Shown: in pieces, positions 10,301-23,600 of the stretch
Position numbering within the stretch: position 1 is the first letter of the stretch
How the letters are laid out: the number at the start of each line of letters is the position of its first letter
Source of the DNA: Larus michahellis
Lineage: Eukaryota; Chordata; Aves; Charadriiformes; Laridae
DNA length: 64,000 nucleotides
Reading direction: 5' to 3'
Assembly: GCF_964199755.1 (NCBI RefSeq)
Contig: NC_133907.1
Span: 6,391,001-6,455,000 of the forward strand
Made by a program: the position numbers and the translations under genes
The notes under the pieces: model-generated
What the model saw: the letters and a program-made list of their open reading frames with translations, nothing else
Databases searched by the model: none
Told to the model about the DNA's origin: nothing

Positions 10301-13300
10301 TCCCGCTGGAGGCTTTACAGGTGACAAAGCTATTTTGCAGGGTCTCTCAGGCAAATGTTTCCTTTGACTATTCCAGTTTGCAAACTCTTTCTGTCAAGCC
10401 ATGGTGTTTCTGTCTGTATCGATTCAGCTCCTTATTGGAACATGCTTGGTCTGCTTCCCTGTATTGTTTGGACAGTGCTGTCATCTCCACTGTGTGTATT
10501 TGGGACTAAGTACAGATGCTAATAATCTCTTGCCCAAAAGACACAAAGGAAGTTTTGAAATGAATCCACTCAGAACTTGTGGATCACTATCCTGTTCCCC
10601 TTGCTGTATGTGATAATGGCACTTTCTTCTCAGGCTTTGGCTGCAGACCTACCAGGGCTTTATTCGACAGAGGATTCTGCAGCATGAACGGCAGTATCAG
10701 GCGGCAGCAGAAAGACTGACAGAACTGAGGCTGCAGGAAGATCTCTGCATTCTCAAGGAGGCCCAAGTTGTGGGGATGACAACTACAGGTGCACAACAGT
10801 TGGGAAGCAAACCAGTATTGCACTGGATCTAGTAATGGTTAAAGGACCTTGTTGCCAAAAGATCGGTATCATGTGCTGCTTGACAGCCTGGGTTAGGCTT
10901 CCTGTTAGTCTGCAGCCTTCTTAATCTCTGACTCCATTTGGAAATGTGGCTATTTTGCGAGTTGTCAAGTAACTGCGTGAGCAGTTTCTGTGCATTCTTG
11001 CACTGCCTCCATTCTGAACCGCATTCTTCTAATAGAAATGCTCCACTTCTTGTGCTCAGGTAAAGCACAGCTAATATCTGCACTGCTACCCCCACATCAC
11101 CTTCTGGTGATGGTAGTCTAAAGGTCACCGTAATACGACCCTTTGGAAAGACAATTTTAGGTTTATTTATGTGTGTTGATCAATATATTGAGTAGGCATC
11201 TTATGTCTGAAGAGAGGGTTGGGTAAGGGCCAAGGCAGGCACAAGATTATAATCCCCATCCGCCTTCCTTAATAACTCTTCACGCAGAAGCCATTCTTGG
11301 TATGGTGCTGTTTTAAAGTTTAAAAAGCTGAGTCTTGAAATGGGGAATCTTGGGCACAACCTCAGTCTCTTCTGGGACATGGCCTACTCCCCTGCCTGAA
11401 AACTCTTGTCATACTGCCTGCGTGTAATCATTCTGCTAAGGTTTACCTTCTCTCCTTGCTCAGGTGCTGCCAAATACCGTCAGATCTTGCAAAAAGTAGA
11501 ACCGCGAATTGTCATTGTAGAAGAGGCAGCAGAGGTCCTTGAGGCTCACACCATTACTACCCTGAGTAAAGCTTGCCAGCATCTCATCCTCATTGGAGAT
11601 CACCAGCAGGTAACATCCGTGACTAATGCCTCTAAGTGTTGTGCAGATGAACTAGAACCTTTCGACCAAACACCATATGTGAAACAGGGGCCAAGACTTA
11701 CTGTTCCCCAGCCTCCACAGATAGCACAGGTCCTGTCTCCTGTAGTTTTGGAGCAGAGCTCAGGTGGAACTTGTCTTTCAGTGTGATACAATTTTACATG
11801 TACTTGTATCCACTTTGGTTGTGACTGTATTTAACTTTGATAATTTAGCACTTCTGCAAGAATCCAGCCTTCCTATGGGGAACCAGTGTCAGAAAAAGAC
11901 AAGTGAAAAAATCTTACTAACACACAGGAAAAGTGCTAAAACATGAACCTCCTATCCCTTCTCTTTCAGCTGCAGCCTAGTGCAAACGTTTATGACCTGG
12001 CCAAGAACTTCAATCTGGAAGTCTCTCTCTTTGAACGGCTGGTGAAAGTCAATTTCCCCTTTGTCCGTCTGAAATACCAAGTGAGGAAGAGCTATAAAGA
12101 AACTCCATTGCATTTGCATTTAGGTTGTTTTAAGTTTGTGGTACACTTAAGTATGCATTTCTACTCTCAGAGCAGCCTAAAAGAAAAGAATGTGCTATTA
12201 AATTCCCAAAAAGAATGGTAAGAGCTGTCAAGCTGCCACAGTGTACCGGTGTATTTCCAATTACTCAGTGATGTTGTCCACAGCACTGTGGTTCCCATAT
12301 GTTTTAGTGCCATGAACGTGGCTTATTGCGGCATCTGAAACTTCCAGAACTCTGGAGACTGACAGCACAAGTCTTCCTAAATTGCTTTAATCATCTGTCT
12401 TGGTGCCTGGAGAAGTTAATTCTACTTCCATCAGACCTGTATTCAAACCACCTTATGTAGTGGTTAGGGTCAGGTGCTGGCCTTTGTTATCTATAACAGT
12501 GTTCTTAAATTTGCACTGAGACCAGTGTTATTACAACAACCTTCCCAAATTATTTTCTTGAAGATACTCTGCTACTACTGCCCCTGTAATTGCTGGTGGT
12601 GGCAGCGATGGGGCACGGGAGGATGGGGAGTGGGGAGGTGCTCCCTTCTTGACTCTTTCTGGGAAAGCATACTTGTCTGGTATTCAGCCACAGTCTGTAC
12701 AGTGGAACAAGAGAATATTGACAAAGAAATATGGTGCTTCTTCCTCAAGACTGATACAGCTGCTTTGTGTTTCAGCACCGCATGCGACCTGAAATTGCCC
12801 AGCTTCTCACTCCTCATATATACCAGGAGCTGGAGAACCACCCCTCTGTCCTGAAGTATGAGAACATAAAAGTGAGTTTTTGGCAATCTAAGCAATTGGT
12901 TTTGTCCCCTGTTACTGGCTAAAATGAGTTTCTGTAAAATGTAGTGTTCAAGGATTTCAAATTCTTGATTGAGAATCCAGATCAAGTTCAGTTATTGAAA
13001 ATCATACCTGAATCAAGGAAATGTGTGATATAGATTTAGGTAAGTAATTAGGTAAGTAATGCCAGAGTTGTTCTGGCATTAGCAATGGTGGACACTGGAA
13101 ATGGATCCAGTACTGAGGACTTTAAAAGAACAGTGAAAAATGGACCAGAAGACCTGTAGGAGACTGAAAGCTATGAGGAAGCTTTAAATGAGAGACTTAA
13201 AGCATAACATGTGAAACTCCAACGTAAGATAGATGACTTGATTACTGGAATCCTCCTTCCTTGGGTCCTCTGGGCATTTGACGAATACACAACATCTGCA

Positions 13301-16300
13301 AACAAGATCTATTCAGCCTAAAAATAGAAAGCATTCACTTACCGGCTAACACACACAATAAACAGCTAGAATTTAATAAGTTATAAGCATTCGTATGCTT
13401 GCCACACTGTAAGACACTTGGAGAGTCTCTGCTGTAGTTGGGCAGGTACCAGTCAGAAGAAGCATCAGCCTCTGCTTCTTCCTTAACGTTACTGAGTTTC
13501 TGCCTTAACACTAACTCCCTGTTTTCTGATTTGTATTTCCCCACCCTAATTAGGATTTCATATCTTTCCATGTTGGTGCTTTTCTTGCATCTTTGAACTA
13601 TTAACAATCCTATCTCTGTCTGTAAATTTTACCTTTCTTACCTTGCATAGCCCCGTTCTGCAGACTTGCTCACAGCTGTCTGTCACAACTGAACTATTTC
13701 CCCAGAAGTCTGAGCCAAGGTTACAGTGCTGAGCTGTATCAGAGCTAGGCTTTGGATCTCTGGAACATGAGCGACTGAATACCCTGGGAGAAAGAGTTGC
13801 AGGTAGTTACAGAAAGAGGATTACAGTAGCTTAGCCTATGTAAATCTCTCTTCATGAAAAGACAGTACTAATTAATTAAAAGCTCTTTAACTGCGTGAGG
13901 AAAGCATACTGAAAACTATAGCAGAATGCTGAAGCCAGATGAGAAAACTGATAACTGAAGACGATTTAATTACTAGAATAACCTGTCTGTGAAAGTGGCA
14001 GGCCCTTGAAATCCAGATCAAGTATTTTGTAGAAGATGCTTTAGTTAAACAAATAAAAAAGTAAACAAAAAAACCCCAAAACCAAACAAAACTCAACCAA
14101 TCAAAAAAATAACCAACAACAAAAACCACGCAACCACTTAGGAGACCACAAAATTTTACCCCATTTCTCCTATGGGAAGCTACTCTGGAGAATCTTATGG
14201 TTCCATCTGGCCTTAAAACCTCAAGATACCAAAAGGCACCAAAACTGAATCTTCCCATCTAGTACAGTAGCCAACATAGGTGATCACTGAATTAAACCGT
14301 ACAGCAGTGGGCACTATGGACACCTTGGAGAACGAGAGATCTGTGTTTGATCTACAAAAACTGTTCTTTGCTGATCAAAAGAGTCTCTGGGGTTTGGCAC
14401 GCAGCCCAAGAATTTCTTATGGGTAGAAGAATTCCAGTTAACAGGCAAAAAATAAAGATCCCCACTAACTCAAGGCAAATGGCATCTTTGAACAGGTAAG
14501 CAGACAACTCTATGCCCCTTGAGCTGGTGAGTGACCACTGGAGTCCCTAGAGTTCCTGCTTTTCCTGGTGGAAAAGCAATTGTCCTTCCTCTCTGTTTTC
14601 ACTGTAGTAACAGAGAAGGCATGTTTTTTTGCTAGACGGTTTTAGGCACGTGCTAAGCCCCGTGCACTGGTAACTTACTATCTTTCTCCCACATGGCCAA
14701 AATGAGACAGTGTTCACACCACAAACCTGAAATGGAACTATGATGCTTTGAGAAATGTTACTAGCACCTTATCTTCCTTTTCTATAACCTGAAAAGATAC
14801 AGTAGAAACAACTCTGAAAATATAGGGAATAAAACCATCCACAGAACTGATTTCATATTAGGATACTGAAATACTACTAATAAGCTGAAATGTGATTAAT
14901 AAGCTTAAATTCCTATCTGATGAATATGCTACGGAAATCTAAGAGGAAATCACCTAATGTAGTCTTCTCCTTAAGAGTCATTTTCTAATTGGGAACATGG
15001 AAACAGGCTGCAGTGAAGGAAGCTAGAATTCTGACATTCCTTTCTTTTGTTTCAGGGTGTCTTATCTAACCTCTACTTTGTGGAACATGACTTTCCTGAG
15101 CAAGAGATCCAGGAAGGGAAAAGCCACCAGAATCCACACGAGGCCCAGTTTGTAGTGGAACTGTGCAAATACTTCTTGTGTCAGGATTATCTACCTTCTC
15201 AGATTACCATTCTCACTACTTATACTGGACAGCTTTTCTGTCTGCGTAAGCTCATGCCAGCCAAGACCTTTGCAGGTGTGAAGGTTCACGTAGTAGATAA
15301 GTACCAGGGGGAGGAGAATGATATTATTCTGCTGTCACTTGTGCGGAGCAACAAGGAGGAGAGAACTGGATTCTTACAGATCTCCAATCGGATCTGTGTA
15401 GCATTATCCAGAGCTAAGAAAGGGCTGTATTGTATTGGAAATATGAGAATGCTTGGCAAGGTTCCTCTCTGGAGCAAGATCATTCACACCCTTCGGGAGA
15501 AAGGTCACATTGGCCGCTCACTGATGCTTTGCTGTCAAAACCACCCTGAAACCAAGACCCTGGTATCTACAGCAGCAGACTTCAGCAAAGTCCCAGAAGG
15601 AGGCTGTAGTCGTCCCTGTGAATTTAGGTTGAGTTGCGGACACGTTTGCACAAGGGCATGTCACCCATATGACACTCAGCACAAGGAGTATCAGTGCCTG
15701 AAGCCATGTCAAAAGGTGCTTTGTGCCAATGGGCACCGCTGTCCACGGTCGTGTTACGAGCCCTGTGGACCATGCACGGTGAGAGTAGAGAAAACTATTT
15801 CTAAGTGTGGCCATCTGCAGATGGTGCCATGCTCTACTCCGGAGAGTGAGTTTCTTTGCCAAGAACCTTGTCAGAAAAAGCTGGACTGTGGACACACGTG
15901 CAACAAATTCTGTGGGCAGAAATGCACTCAGTGGTGTCCTGAACTGGTTACAGTCACACTGAAATGCGGCCACAACCAGCAAGTTAAATGCTGGGTCACT
16001 GAGGAGATGAAACATGAGAAGCCTGTGGAATGTAAGACAAAGTGTTCTGTCATGCTGCAGTGTGGTCATGCATGCTCGGGTTCCTGTCATGCCTGCTTTG
16101 AAGGAAGATTTCATCAGCAATGTAGCAGCCCCTGCAAGCGCTTATTGGTCTGCTCCCACAAGTGCCAGCAGCCTTGTACTGCAGAATGCCCTCCCTGCCA
16201 GCGGGAATGTGAGAACCACTGTATCCACAGTAGGTGTAAAAAGAAATGTGGAGAGAGCTGTTTTCCATGTGCTGAGCCATGCGAGTGGCAGTGCCAGCAC

Positions 16301-17488
16301 TACCAGTGTACCAATCTTTGCTCTGAACCATGCAATAGGCCTCGCTGCAATGCACCATGTGCTAAGCTTCTCAGCTGTGGTCATCCTTGTATTGGATTGT
16401 GCGGAGAGCCCTGCCCAAAGAAGTGCCTTGTTTGTGACCGTGAGGAACTCACCCAGATCTTTTTTGGCTTTGAGGAAGACCCAGACGTTCGATTTGTGCA
16501 GCTTGAAGACTGTGGCCATGTCTTTGAGTCCCAAGGCCTTGACCATTATATGGATGAAGATGATGGTGTCATCAAGCTGAAGGTGTGCCCTATCTGTCAG
16601 ACACCTGTCAGAAAGAGTTTGAGATATGGCACCATTGTGAAAAGGCGGCTGGAGGAGATAGAAAAGGTGAAAGAGAAAATCCAAGGCCCAGCCCAGGAAA
16701 TTGAATCTAACAGACAAAGGCTGCAGGTGGCACTGACAGGGAGTGCTGTTCTGCAGAAGAATCTACCCCTTAAGTATCTCATGCTAGAAGATAAACTTAA
16801 AGCTTCTGATCTCTCCACAAAGAGTATTGGACTAATTGAGAACCAGCTTAATCTATACAACCACATAGCTGACCTAACCAACTCTATGAGCAAAATCAAT
16901 GCAAATGAGAGAAAAGGGCTGAGAAAGCGGCTGGATGAAGTCCAGGAGTGGCTGGATAAGCCGCGTCTCAGTTTCACAGACCAGGAGCTCTCTGACCTGC
17001 AAGCCGAGCTCCAGAGACTGACCTATCTGCTGAGCCTCTTGGCAAGGTGCGAGGGGGCAAGGGGGATGATCACCCCAGCACTTGCAGCAGAGATCACCAG
17101 CATGCGTCAGATCCTGGAAGGGACGAAGAAGTTCACGGAGCAGGATGAAGCTGCGGTGAAGGCAGAGCTGGAGAGGGTCTGCGCCGCCCTGCCTCTGTCG
17201 GGGCTGGGCGTCTCCGAAGCTGAAAGGGTGCAAATTGTCAGTGCCGTGGGCTGTCCCCGCGGCCACTGGTTCAAGTGCAAAAACGGGCACATCTACGTGA
17301 TCGGGGAGTGCGGGGGGGCGATGGAGAGGAGCCGGTGCCCCGAGTGCCATGAGGTGATCGGGGGCACCAACCACGCGCTGGACAGTACCAACAGCCTGGC
17401 CCCCGAGATGGACGGGGCCACCCATCCCGCCTGGTCCGAGACCGCCAACAACCTCCTCAACTTCGAGGAGCTCCGCCAGCTGCAGTAG
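4315..17488 (+). CDS. ZNFX1: ZNFX1, NFX1-type zinc finger SF1 helicase
   Basis: Interferon-inducible RNA helicase; in mammals it senses viral dsRNA at mitochondria through MAVS, and homologues act in small-RNA inheritance (family knowledge). Coding exons: 4315-4372, 5082-7316, 8119-8250, 8500-8648, 8872-9015, 9445-9562, 9813-10060, 10181-10320, 10634-10788, 11464-11609, 11970-12080, 12776-12871, 15056-17488; 6165 bp, 2054 aa (human about 1918). The start at 4315 is preferred to 5111 because the spliced frame then gives HTDHWDTGF, like human. Order: 25-residue repeats (about 107-256), armadillo-like helical region from about 285, Walker A GPPGTGKT (760-767), motif II VEEAAE (1145-1150), motif V YQGEEND (1327-1333), motif [10 protein letters not shown] (1360-1367), repeated Cys/His NFX1 fingers (about 1426-1705), a coiled coil, and an RZ-type finger near 1978-2015 (GHWFKC...CPEC) as in RNF213. 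All motifs are intact. Introns between 300 and 810 bp show nothing recognisable. Confidence 0.96.
5344..5790 (+). repeat. Coding tandem repeat, six 72-75 bp units in ZNFX1 exon 2
   Basis: Units start at 5344, 5416, 5491, 5566, 5641 and 5716; the first is 72 bp, the others exactly 75 bp. Each encodes a 24-25 residue unit of the form [19 protein letters not shown] followed by acidic/polar residues and Gly-Arg. Units alternate between a [13 protein letters not shown] type and a [13 protein letters not shown] type, so units 2-3 and 4-5 are near-identical 150 bp blocks: a dimer was duplicated recently. The product is Arg/Gly/Gln-rich and likely disordered. A degenerate unit ([14 protein letters not shown]) precedes the array. 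Confidence 0.93.
12872..15055 (+). other. ZNFX1 intron 12 (2.2 kb)
   Basis: Largest ZNFX1 intron, between the [16 protein letters not shown] exon and the large 3' exon. It holds an A/C-rich low-complexity stretch at about 14040-14130 (runs of AAAACC and CAAC) and otherwise unique sequence. I see no gene, RNA or repeat family in it. Short open frames here have no recognisable product. Confidence 0.7.
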
Positions 17489-17514
17489 CGGGCCCTTTCC
17501 CTACCCCTCTATCT

Positions 17515-17520
17515 AATAAA
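17515..17520 (+). terminator. ZNFX1 poly(A) signal
   Basis: AATAAA 27 bp after the ZNFX1 TAG, giving a very short 3' UTR. It lies only about 120 bp before the CCNDBP1 start codon. Confidence 0.85.
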
Positions 17521-17641
17521 GTCTATCGCAGCGCCATCGTGGCTCTCGTCTGTCGGGGCGGGGTGGCGCCGCTTCCGCCGTTGCCCGGAAGCGGATGTGA
17601 CGCGGGTGCCGGTGAGGGAGCGGTGGGCGCCGGCCGCAGCC
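17521..17641 (+). promoter_or_regulatory. CCNDBP1 promoter squeezed behind ZNFX1
   Basis: A CpG-rich interval that must hold both ZNFX1 3' end formation and the CCNDBP1 promoter and 5' UTR. CpG density rises abruptly at about 17550 and continues to about 17960. It contains CGCTTCCGCCG and GCCCGGAAGCGG; the CCGGAAGCG core is an ETS-like motif typical of TATA-less housekeeping promoters. Confidence 0.65.
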
Positions 17642-20600
17642 ATGGAGGCGCGGGAGCCGCTGCGGGAGCTGGGCGGCGCGCTGCGGGCCGTGCTGGCGCG
17701 GCTGCGAGGTGGGAGCCGGGGCCGGGCGGGGGCCGGGCCGGGCCCAGCCGACTCTCCGCTGGCTGAGGTCTCTCTCTGCCGTTACAGAGGGCGAACCGAG
17801 CGAGGGCCGAGAGCCGTTCGAGCTGCCGCGCTTCTGGGACGCCCTAGGTACGGGTGGGGGGGCAGCGGCCGGGGTCGGGGCGGAGCGGGGCCGGGTCAGG
17901 GCCGATAATGGAGCGGGGCGGGCCGGGTGTAGGCTCCGGGCGGAGGGAGGCCGGGGTACGCCGTGCCGGTGCCTGGCAGGGCTCTGGCTTGCAAGCGGGA
18001 TCCCCGGAGGGTCTCCAGCCCCTTGCCAGGGTGTTGGGGTTGGTAGAGCAGCCGCCGTTATCGAACAGTCGTCACGACTCGGTTTTTTTAAAGCCTTTGG
18101 TCCCTGTTGGAGTCTCGCGGCATGTCCTGGTGAAGGTGTCGCGGACCAGGGCACAAAGCGTGGTTGTGGATATCAATGCCAACTAGGAAAAAAGCAGATG
18201 TAGGACACACCCAACGTGCATGGCACAAATACACCATGGAATTTTGTCTTCTGTAGTGGGATTTAGTTTTATGTCTTCATATTGCTTGGAAGGAAGAAAC
18301 GGTAACCAAGCGGTAGGGCAGAGTGGCATCAGAGATGCTGCTCATCCAGCTGCTCTGTTCTCTTCTCTTTTACCCAAGTTCCTTTCTGTCCTTTTATTCC
18401 CATTGAATCCTTTCTAGGTCAGACATTCAAAGTAACGTCACAGGAAGCTACAAAGCTGAGTCTGGCGTTCTCAGGGCCTCCACTGACTTCTGCCGAGGTG
18501 AGCGAACAACCCCCCAGACTGTGATGTTGCAGAGTGTGAGACGAGTTTCAGGTATCTCCTGATTCACTTGTCTAAACCAAAGTCATATTGTGCAGCACAA
18601 ACAAGGGATGTCGGTATGGGCTATGTATTCTAGAGTGTGTTAATCCAATTCAGGAATTGCCCAGAGAACTAATTTCTGTAAGTTAGGGAGACATGCCAAG
18701 TAGGAGTATTCTTACGTTCTTTTCTTTAGCATCTATAGCTGGTAAGAGACAGCATATTGGACAATACAGACCTTAGATCTAACAAAGAACATGCAATATT
18801 TGTGCTGTTAATTGATCACACCTGTGTTTGGAGAAGAAAAAAAAGACCTGCAGTTCAGAATAATGATCTAAGCTACTACTTCCTCTCTGATGCATGACCA
18901 CCACACCAGGGCATGCTTTGTTATCAAATCATGAGGTGGCTTATCATGTATACAGCTTGCTTACTGTATCTTCCTGTTGCACTGTATTTGTTTCTCAAGC
19001 AAGATAGGTGTTACCGTGCTTCCCTTTTCTCAAAGCAATCCGAGTGTAAGTGATTGCTTGTGAGACTTTCTAAATGCAGTGCAGCCATGTACTACTCACG
19101 ATTAATCCTTTTGCCTATCCATTTTCAGGATTGCCGGAAACTGAGTGAGGATGTCCAAAATGCCATTCTTGCAGTTGCCACAGTGTACTACTGGCTCCCC
19201 AAGGGCCAAGGTGAGACAGTGACAGCAGGGCAGTCACCACTACACAGAGTGGTGGGTCCCTCACCTCTGTATGAAGAAACCAAATATTTCAGAGCCTGAT
19301 ACGAGATCTGGTATCTGCAGGGAAGCAAGTTATCATGAGCAGGTAGTCCCATTATCAGCTGTTCTGTGGAATTTGCAACATGTTTATGAATGAATCACTT
19401 CTGTGTCTACTCCTGTAGATTTCCATCTGTGAAAGAGTGATAACGTAGGCAGTTGTATCGTTGACTGGACATTCGTATTTATAAAGTATTGAGATTCTTG
19501 TCCAAAGTCCTTTTGGAAGTGGGAAGCACATTAAGCATGTTGCTTCCTTAAAAATATCTTCCTTAAAAAAAGTATCTGTGCAAACAGAGCAGTCTGTGTG
19601 TTCATCTTTGGCAGTTGCTTCCTGTTGGTGCTTTGTGTCAACTTCCTTGCTTTTTCTCAATCTCAACCAGGTACTACTCTTCGGAAGATGGTACGAGATG
19701 CTACCACCGAAGTCGTGGAAGGAATGATTCAACTCACAGAAACAATTCTCAGTGCTCCATTGGAGAGGTAGTAATTTTCCAGAAAAAAAGGAAAAAAAAG
19801 TTAAAATTATACTTGTTAGGAAGCAGCATGTGCAGACTGCTTCCTAAGGGAAGGGGCGAGGCAGAAGCAGAGCATCATTATGAGGCATGAAGAAGCAGTG
19901 GCCTCATCAGCAGAGGCCCTGTGCCCCAGTGCCTGAGTGAGCAGAGCAGTGCTGGTGAGGGTGGCGAGGTTCACCTGAGAGTCCAGATCATCAGACAAGC
20001 CCATAGTGATGATGTCAAGCTGGAAACACAGCCCAGCAAGTCAGGGTCGAGTCCAGAGAGAGTAACCAGCATCAGACACCATCCAGTGATCACCCAGCAT
20101 GACCATTACGATGAGTCGGGTCTGAGGTCAAGGCAGGAAGGTCAGATCAGTGTGTGTGGATCCACGTCAGAGTCAAGAGGGTATGAGACTGGGTGCAGAC
20201 GTAACTGCTACACATCTGCGATGTAGCACAAACCCGGCCCAGTGAAACAGCCTCTGGGTAAAAGCACCTCGTAGGGTAAGGAGGGGCTGGCCCACACTTC
20301 TGTCTTTCTTCACAATGCCTCCTGTCAGCAGAGGAGCTGACCTTGTATTTAAGCCAACTAAACTCTTCAGCTGAGCTATCTAAACCTAGGAAGGTGAAAT
20401 ACACTCAAGGCCCTGACAGTATGCTGTTGTCCCGGTGACTGAGTCGGGTACATTTGCCTACGTGGAGAATAGATTTTCCTCCTGTCTGTGGCAAGGAAAG
20501 ATGCTGGGAGCAGGATTCCCATGAAGGTGCTGGATAGCGTTTGCACTGTTTGGCAGTTTTTGCCCTTGGAGTGGACTGTTACACACAAAGATTGCACAAC

Positions 20601-23600
20601 TTTATAAAGGTAGTAATTGGACCGCTATGGACTGCTTCCTCTCATTATGGATTGTATGCTACCGCCCTTAGGCGGAGGTCAGCAATCTCTGATACAGACT
20701 TCTGATTGGCATGGATTCTAAAAGATAAATAATATGCCTAAGCACCTTGAGAGGCTTCTGTAAGAGGCTCCCGCTTCTTGTTCCAACACATAATTAAACT
20801 CGGTAGGAGCCAGCACTCTCTGCTTTACACAGACATGAGATACTAGTGATAAGTTGGTTGGTGACATCTTTCCAGCAGAGCTTCTACTAGCACGCATCAT
20901 CTTTGGTGCAGAAAATAATAACACAGTCTATCAGAGTGCGGTTATTGAGTCTAACTTTGGGTGGCTTTGTTTTGTTTCAGCTTGTCTCAGGAACAGCTCA
21001 TATCAACTGGTGGCGTGTGGGAGGCATGTGAGCAAGTGTCTAGCCTGCCACGAGGTGAGCATTGTACTCAGTGAGACTAAGACGTGTTGTCTTGGAATGT
21101 CAGTTGCCTTTGCAAGGGCATTCTAGCTTGTACAGTGAAGGCTCGCTCATTCTACAAAACCCAGCTGTTCCTAAAATGTATAAGCTTGGAAGCCAGGCCA
21201 GACTCTGCATGGCAACAATGCACCTCTGAGCTCTGCAAAAAGTTCGATCCTATAATCTCAAGATCTAGTCATTGCAAACCTAGCTGAACATTGTTGCAAG
21301 CTGATCCGAATCAGTGCAGTGACACAGTTTTCGTCCTTTTGCTCTTGCAGATAATCAGGCAGCAGTTGCGTCAGCTCTGGCTGCATGTCTAGGTGTGGTC
21401 AAGGATGCTCTGGAGGAGATGGAACACGTAAGGAAGCCCCTAAGCCTTTGAGGAACCTGCAGTGATGGTTCAGGGATGGAACACAGGGGTTGTTTTATAC
21501 ACAGGCTTTGATTTAAACTTGTTCTGATATGAGCTAGATTATTATATTCTGTCTGGATCTTAATGAGTTTTTAAACTCAAGCCTGGTTTATTTTGTATAC
21601 GGTTTCTATAAAGCCATGTCCTGAATTGGGTGGGGAGCGGGAGGGGGCAGTTTAGGTTGATGTAAGAATGGCACTATTTGCCAGGTTCTTCTTGTTTGCT
21701 TTGTTGGAGTGGGGGATTAGTTTTTCTTAATCCAGTCCTGCTCGAGTTAACAGAACCTGGCAACTGAGATGATGGTTGGAGAGAGATTCCTCCATAAATT
21801 ATTTGTATGATTTCTAGATTATGGTTTCCCTTTTCTCCTGGATATTGCTGGAATTGATGTCAGGCTCTGAGCTTTCAGTGCATCTGTGTTCAACAGGCTC
21901 TGGTGGAAGGGCAAGACCCCTACAGTGACATCATGGAAGACGAAGAGTTGGGCTTTCGGGGCAACAGAGACACATATTGGTCAGAAGCTGACCGGAAGCT
22001 GCTTAGCTCCTGCGTGGGATTAATGAAGGCTTCTAAAGCTTGCCTGAAGAAGGTCTTGGGTGTAGTGAAGGCTTATGGCAAAGTTGATTCTCCAGAGCAG
22101 ATCGCTCAGCTGGATGATCTTGCAGACATTGCTAATGAGATCAGTCCAAGGTAAGCAGGTCTCTCCCCATGCTGCTTTCTGCTCCGGAGCAGTCCTTGTC
22201 TTTCTTGAGATCTAGAGAATGGATTAGGAAAACCTTTATGATATCGAAGCTGTGAGCAGGTGGTGGAAGCAGGTGTGGTGGGAAAACTATTATGGCATAG
22301 ACTGTTGAGAGTTGTGCAAGTTAGGAGAGGAACCTATGTTGCAGCTTGGGGTGGAGCTGTGGCCATGTCTCACACTAAGGTGTGAGTGGCACGCGGATGT
22401 CTGAGAAGGCAGTGAGAAGCACCCCATGGGTATGACTGACTTTGTCTCCTTGTCACACACGGCAGTTCCTGACTTACATTCAGGGTGAGTGTATGCTTTG
22501 ACAAGGATCCGTGAGTTGTGCTATCATGACCTTTCTTCCGTTGCTCCCCTCTCTTCAAGTGTTGACGAGCTGGCACTGAGCATGTATCCACCTGTGAACG
22601 AGTTGGCTGTGCGACTCAACGTAAGTATCCGCAGCCTACATGCGGGTCTACACACTTGGCTGTAGAGAAGGGGAAGAAATTGAATTGTATTATGTTACTG
22701 TCAGGGAGAGGTAGGTGTTAGTGATTGTCTCAGTAACAGGTTCTTAGGGATGAAGAGTCCGCTTTGGTTCTTGCACACTTAGGTTCATTCAGAAGGAAAT
22801 GCGTTCGTTGTCTTTACTTCTTCAGGGAAGAGCATGGCCGCTTGAGCTTTGGCTCTGAACTGTAATCCATAGAGACGTACAATGGCAGTACCTCAGTAAA
22901 GCGAGCTCTGAGGCTGTGGCATCTCTGCTTTATTCCTTAGGTAATGTAGACTTGCTCAAATTAAGTTATCTAAATTAAAAATACAAATTAAAAATTCTCA
23001 CAGTGAGCGTGGTTAAGCACTGAAACAAGCTGCTGAGAGAAGCAGTGGAATCTCCATCTTTGGCAATACTCAAAACTTGTCAAGGCTCTGAGCAACCTGA
23101 CTGAACTTTGAGGTAGGCCTTGCTTTGAGCAGGAGGTTTTACTAGATGAATTCCAGGGGTCCCTTCCATCATAAATTAAGTATGTATCTTCTCATATCTG
23201 AGGTTTTTTTTATACTTAATTCTGATTTCATGCCTTTGGCCAGTGGCTTGGTTTTTGGGGGGTAAAAAAAGAAAGTATTGCTTAATATCAGATTGCATTA
23301 CAGTCTGTCACTTATACTTCATGCCTTAATATCAGTTACCAATTTCTAATAGGCTTGTCTTTTTAAAGAAAAAAAACATTTTAACGTATGCTTTAAAAAA
23401 TAGCCTGTCTTTATTTTCATCTGTCCCAGCCAGCAGTAGGCTCGGAGACACTCCGAGCATGGCAGTGATAGATAATGTCTGCATCAGGATCTGTGGCAGT
23501 TTTACTCATTCTTGGCTGTGTTGGGCATTCCTGCACCCCCCTTTCTTTTCCAATACTGCTGAGCCCCCTTCTTTCCATGTTTGGCTCACTTTATTTTCCT

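Noticed and set aside
16014-16717. Open frames on both strands inside the last ZNFX1 exon
   Set aside because: Shadows of the Cys-rich zinc-finger coding sequence.
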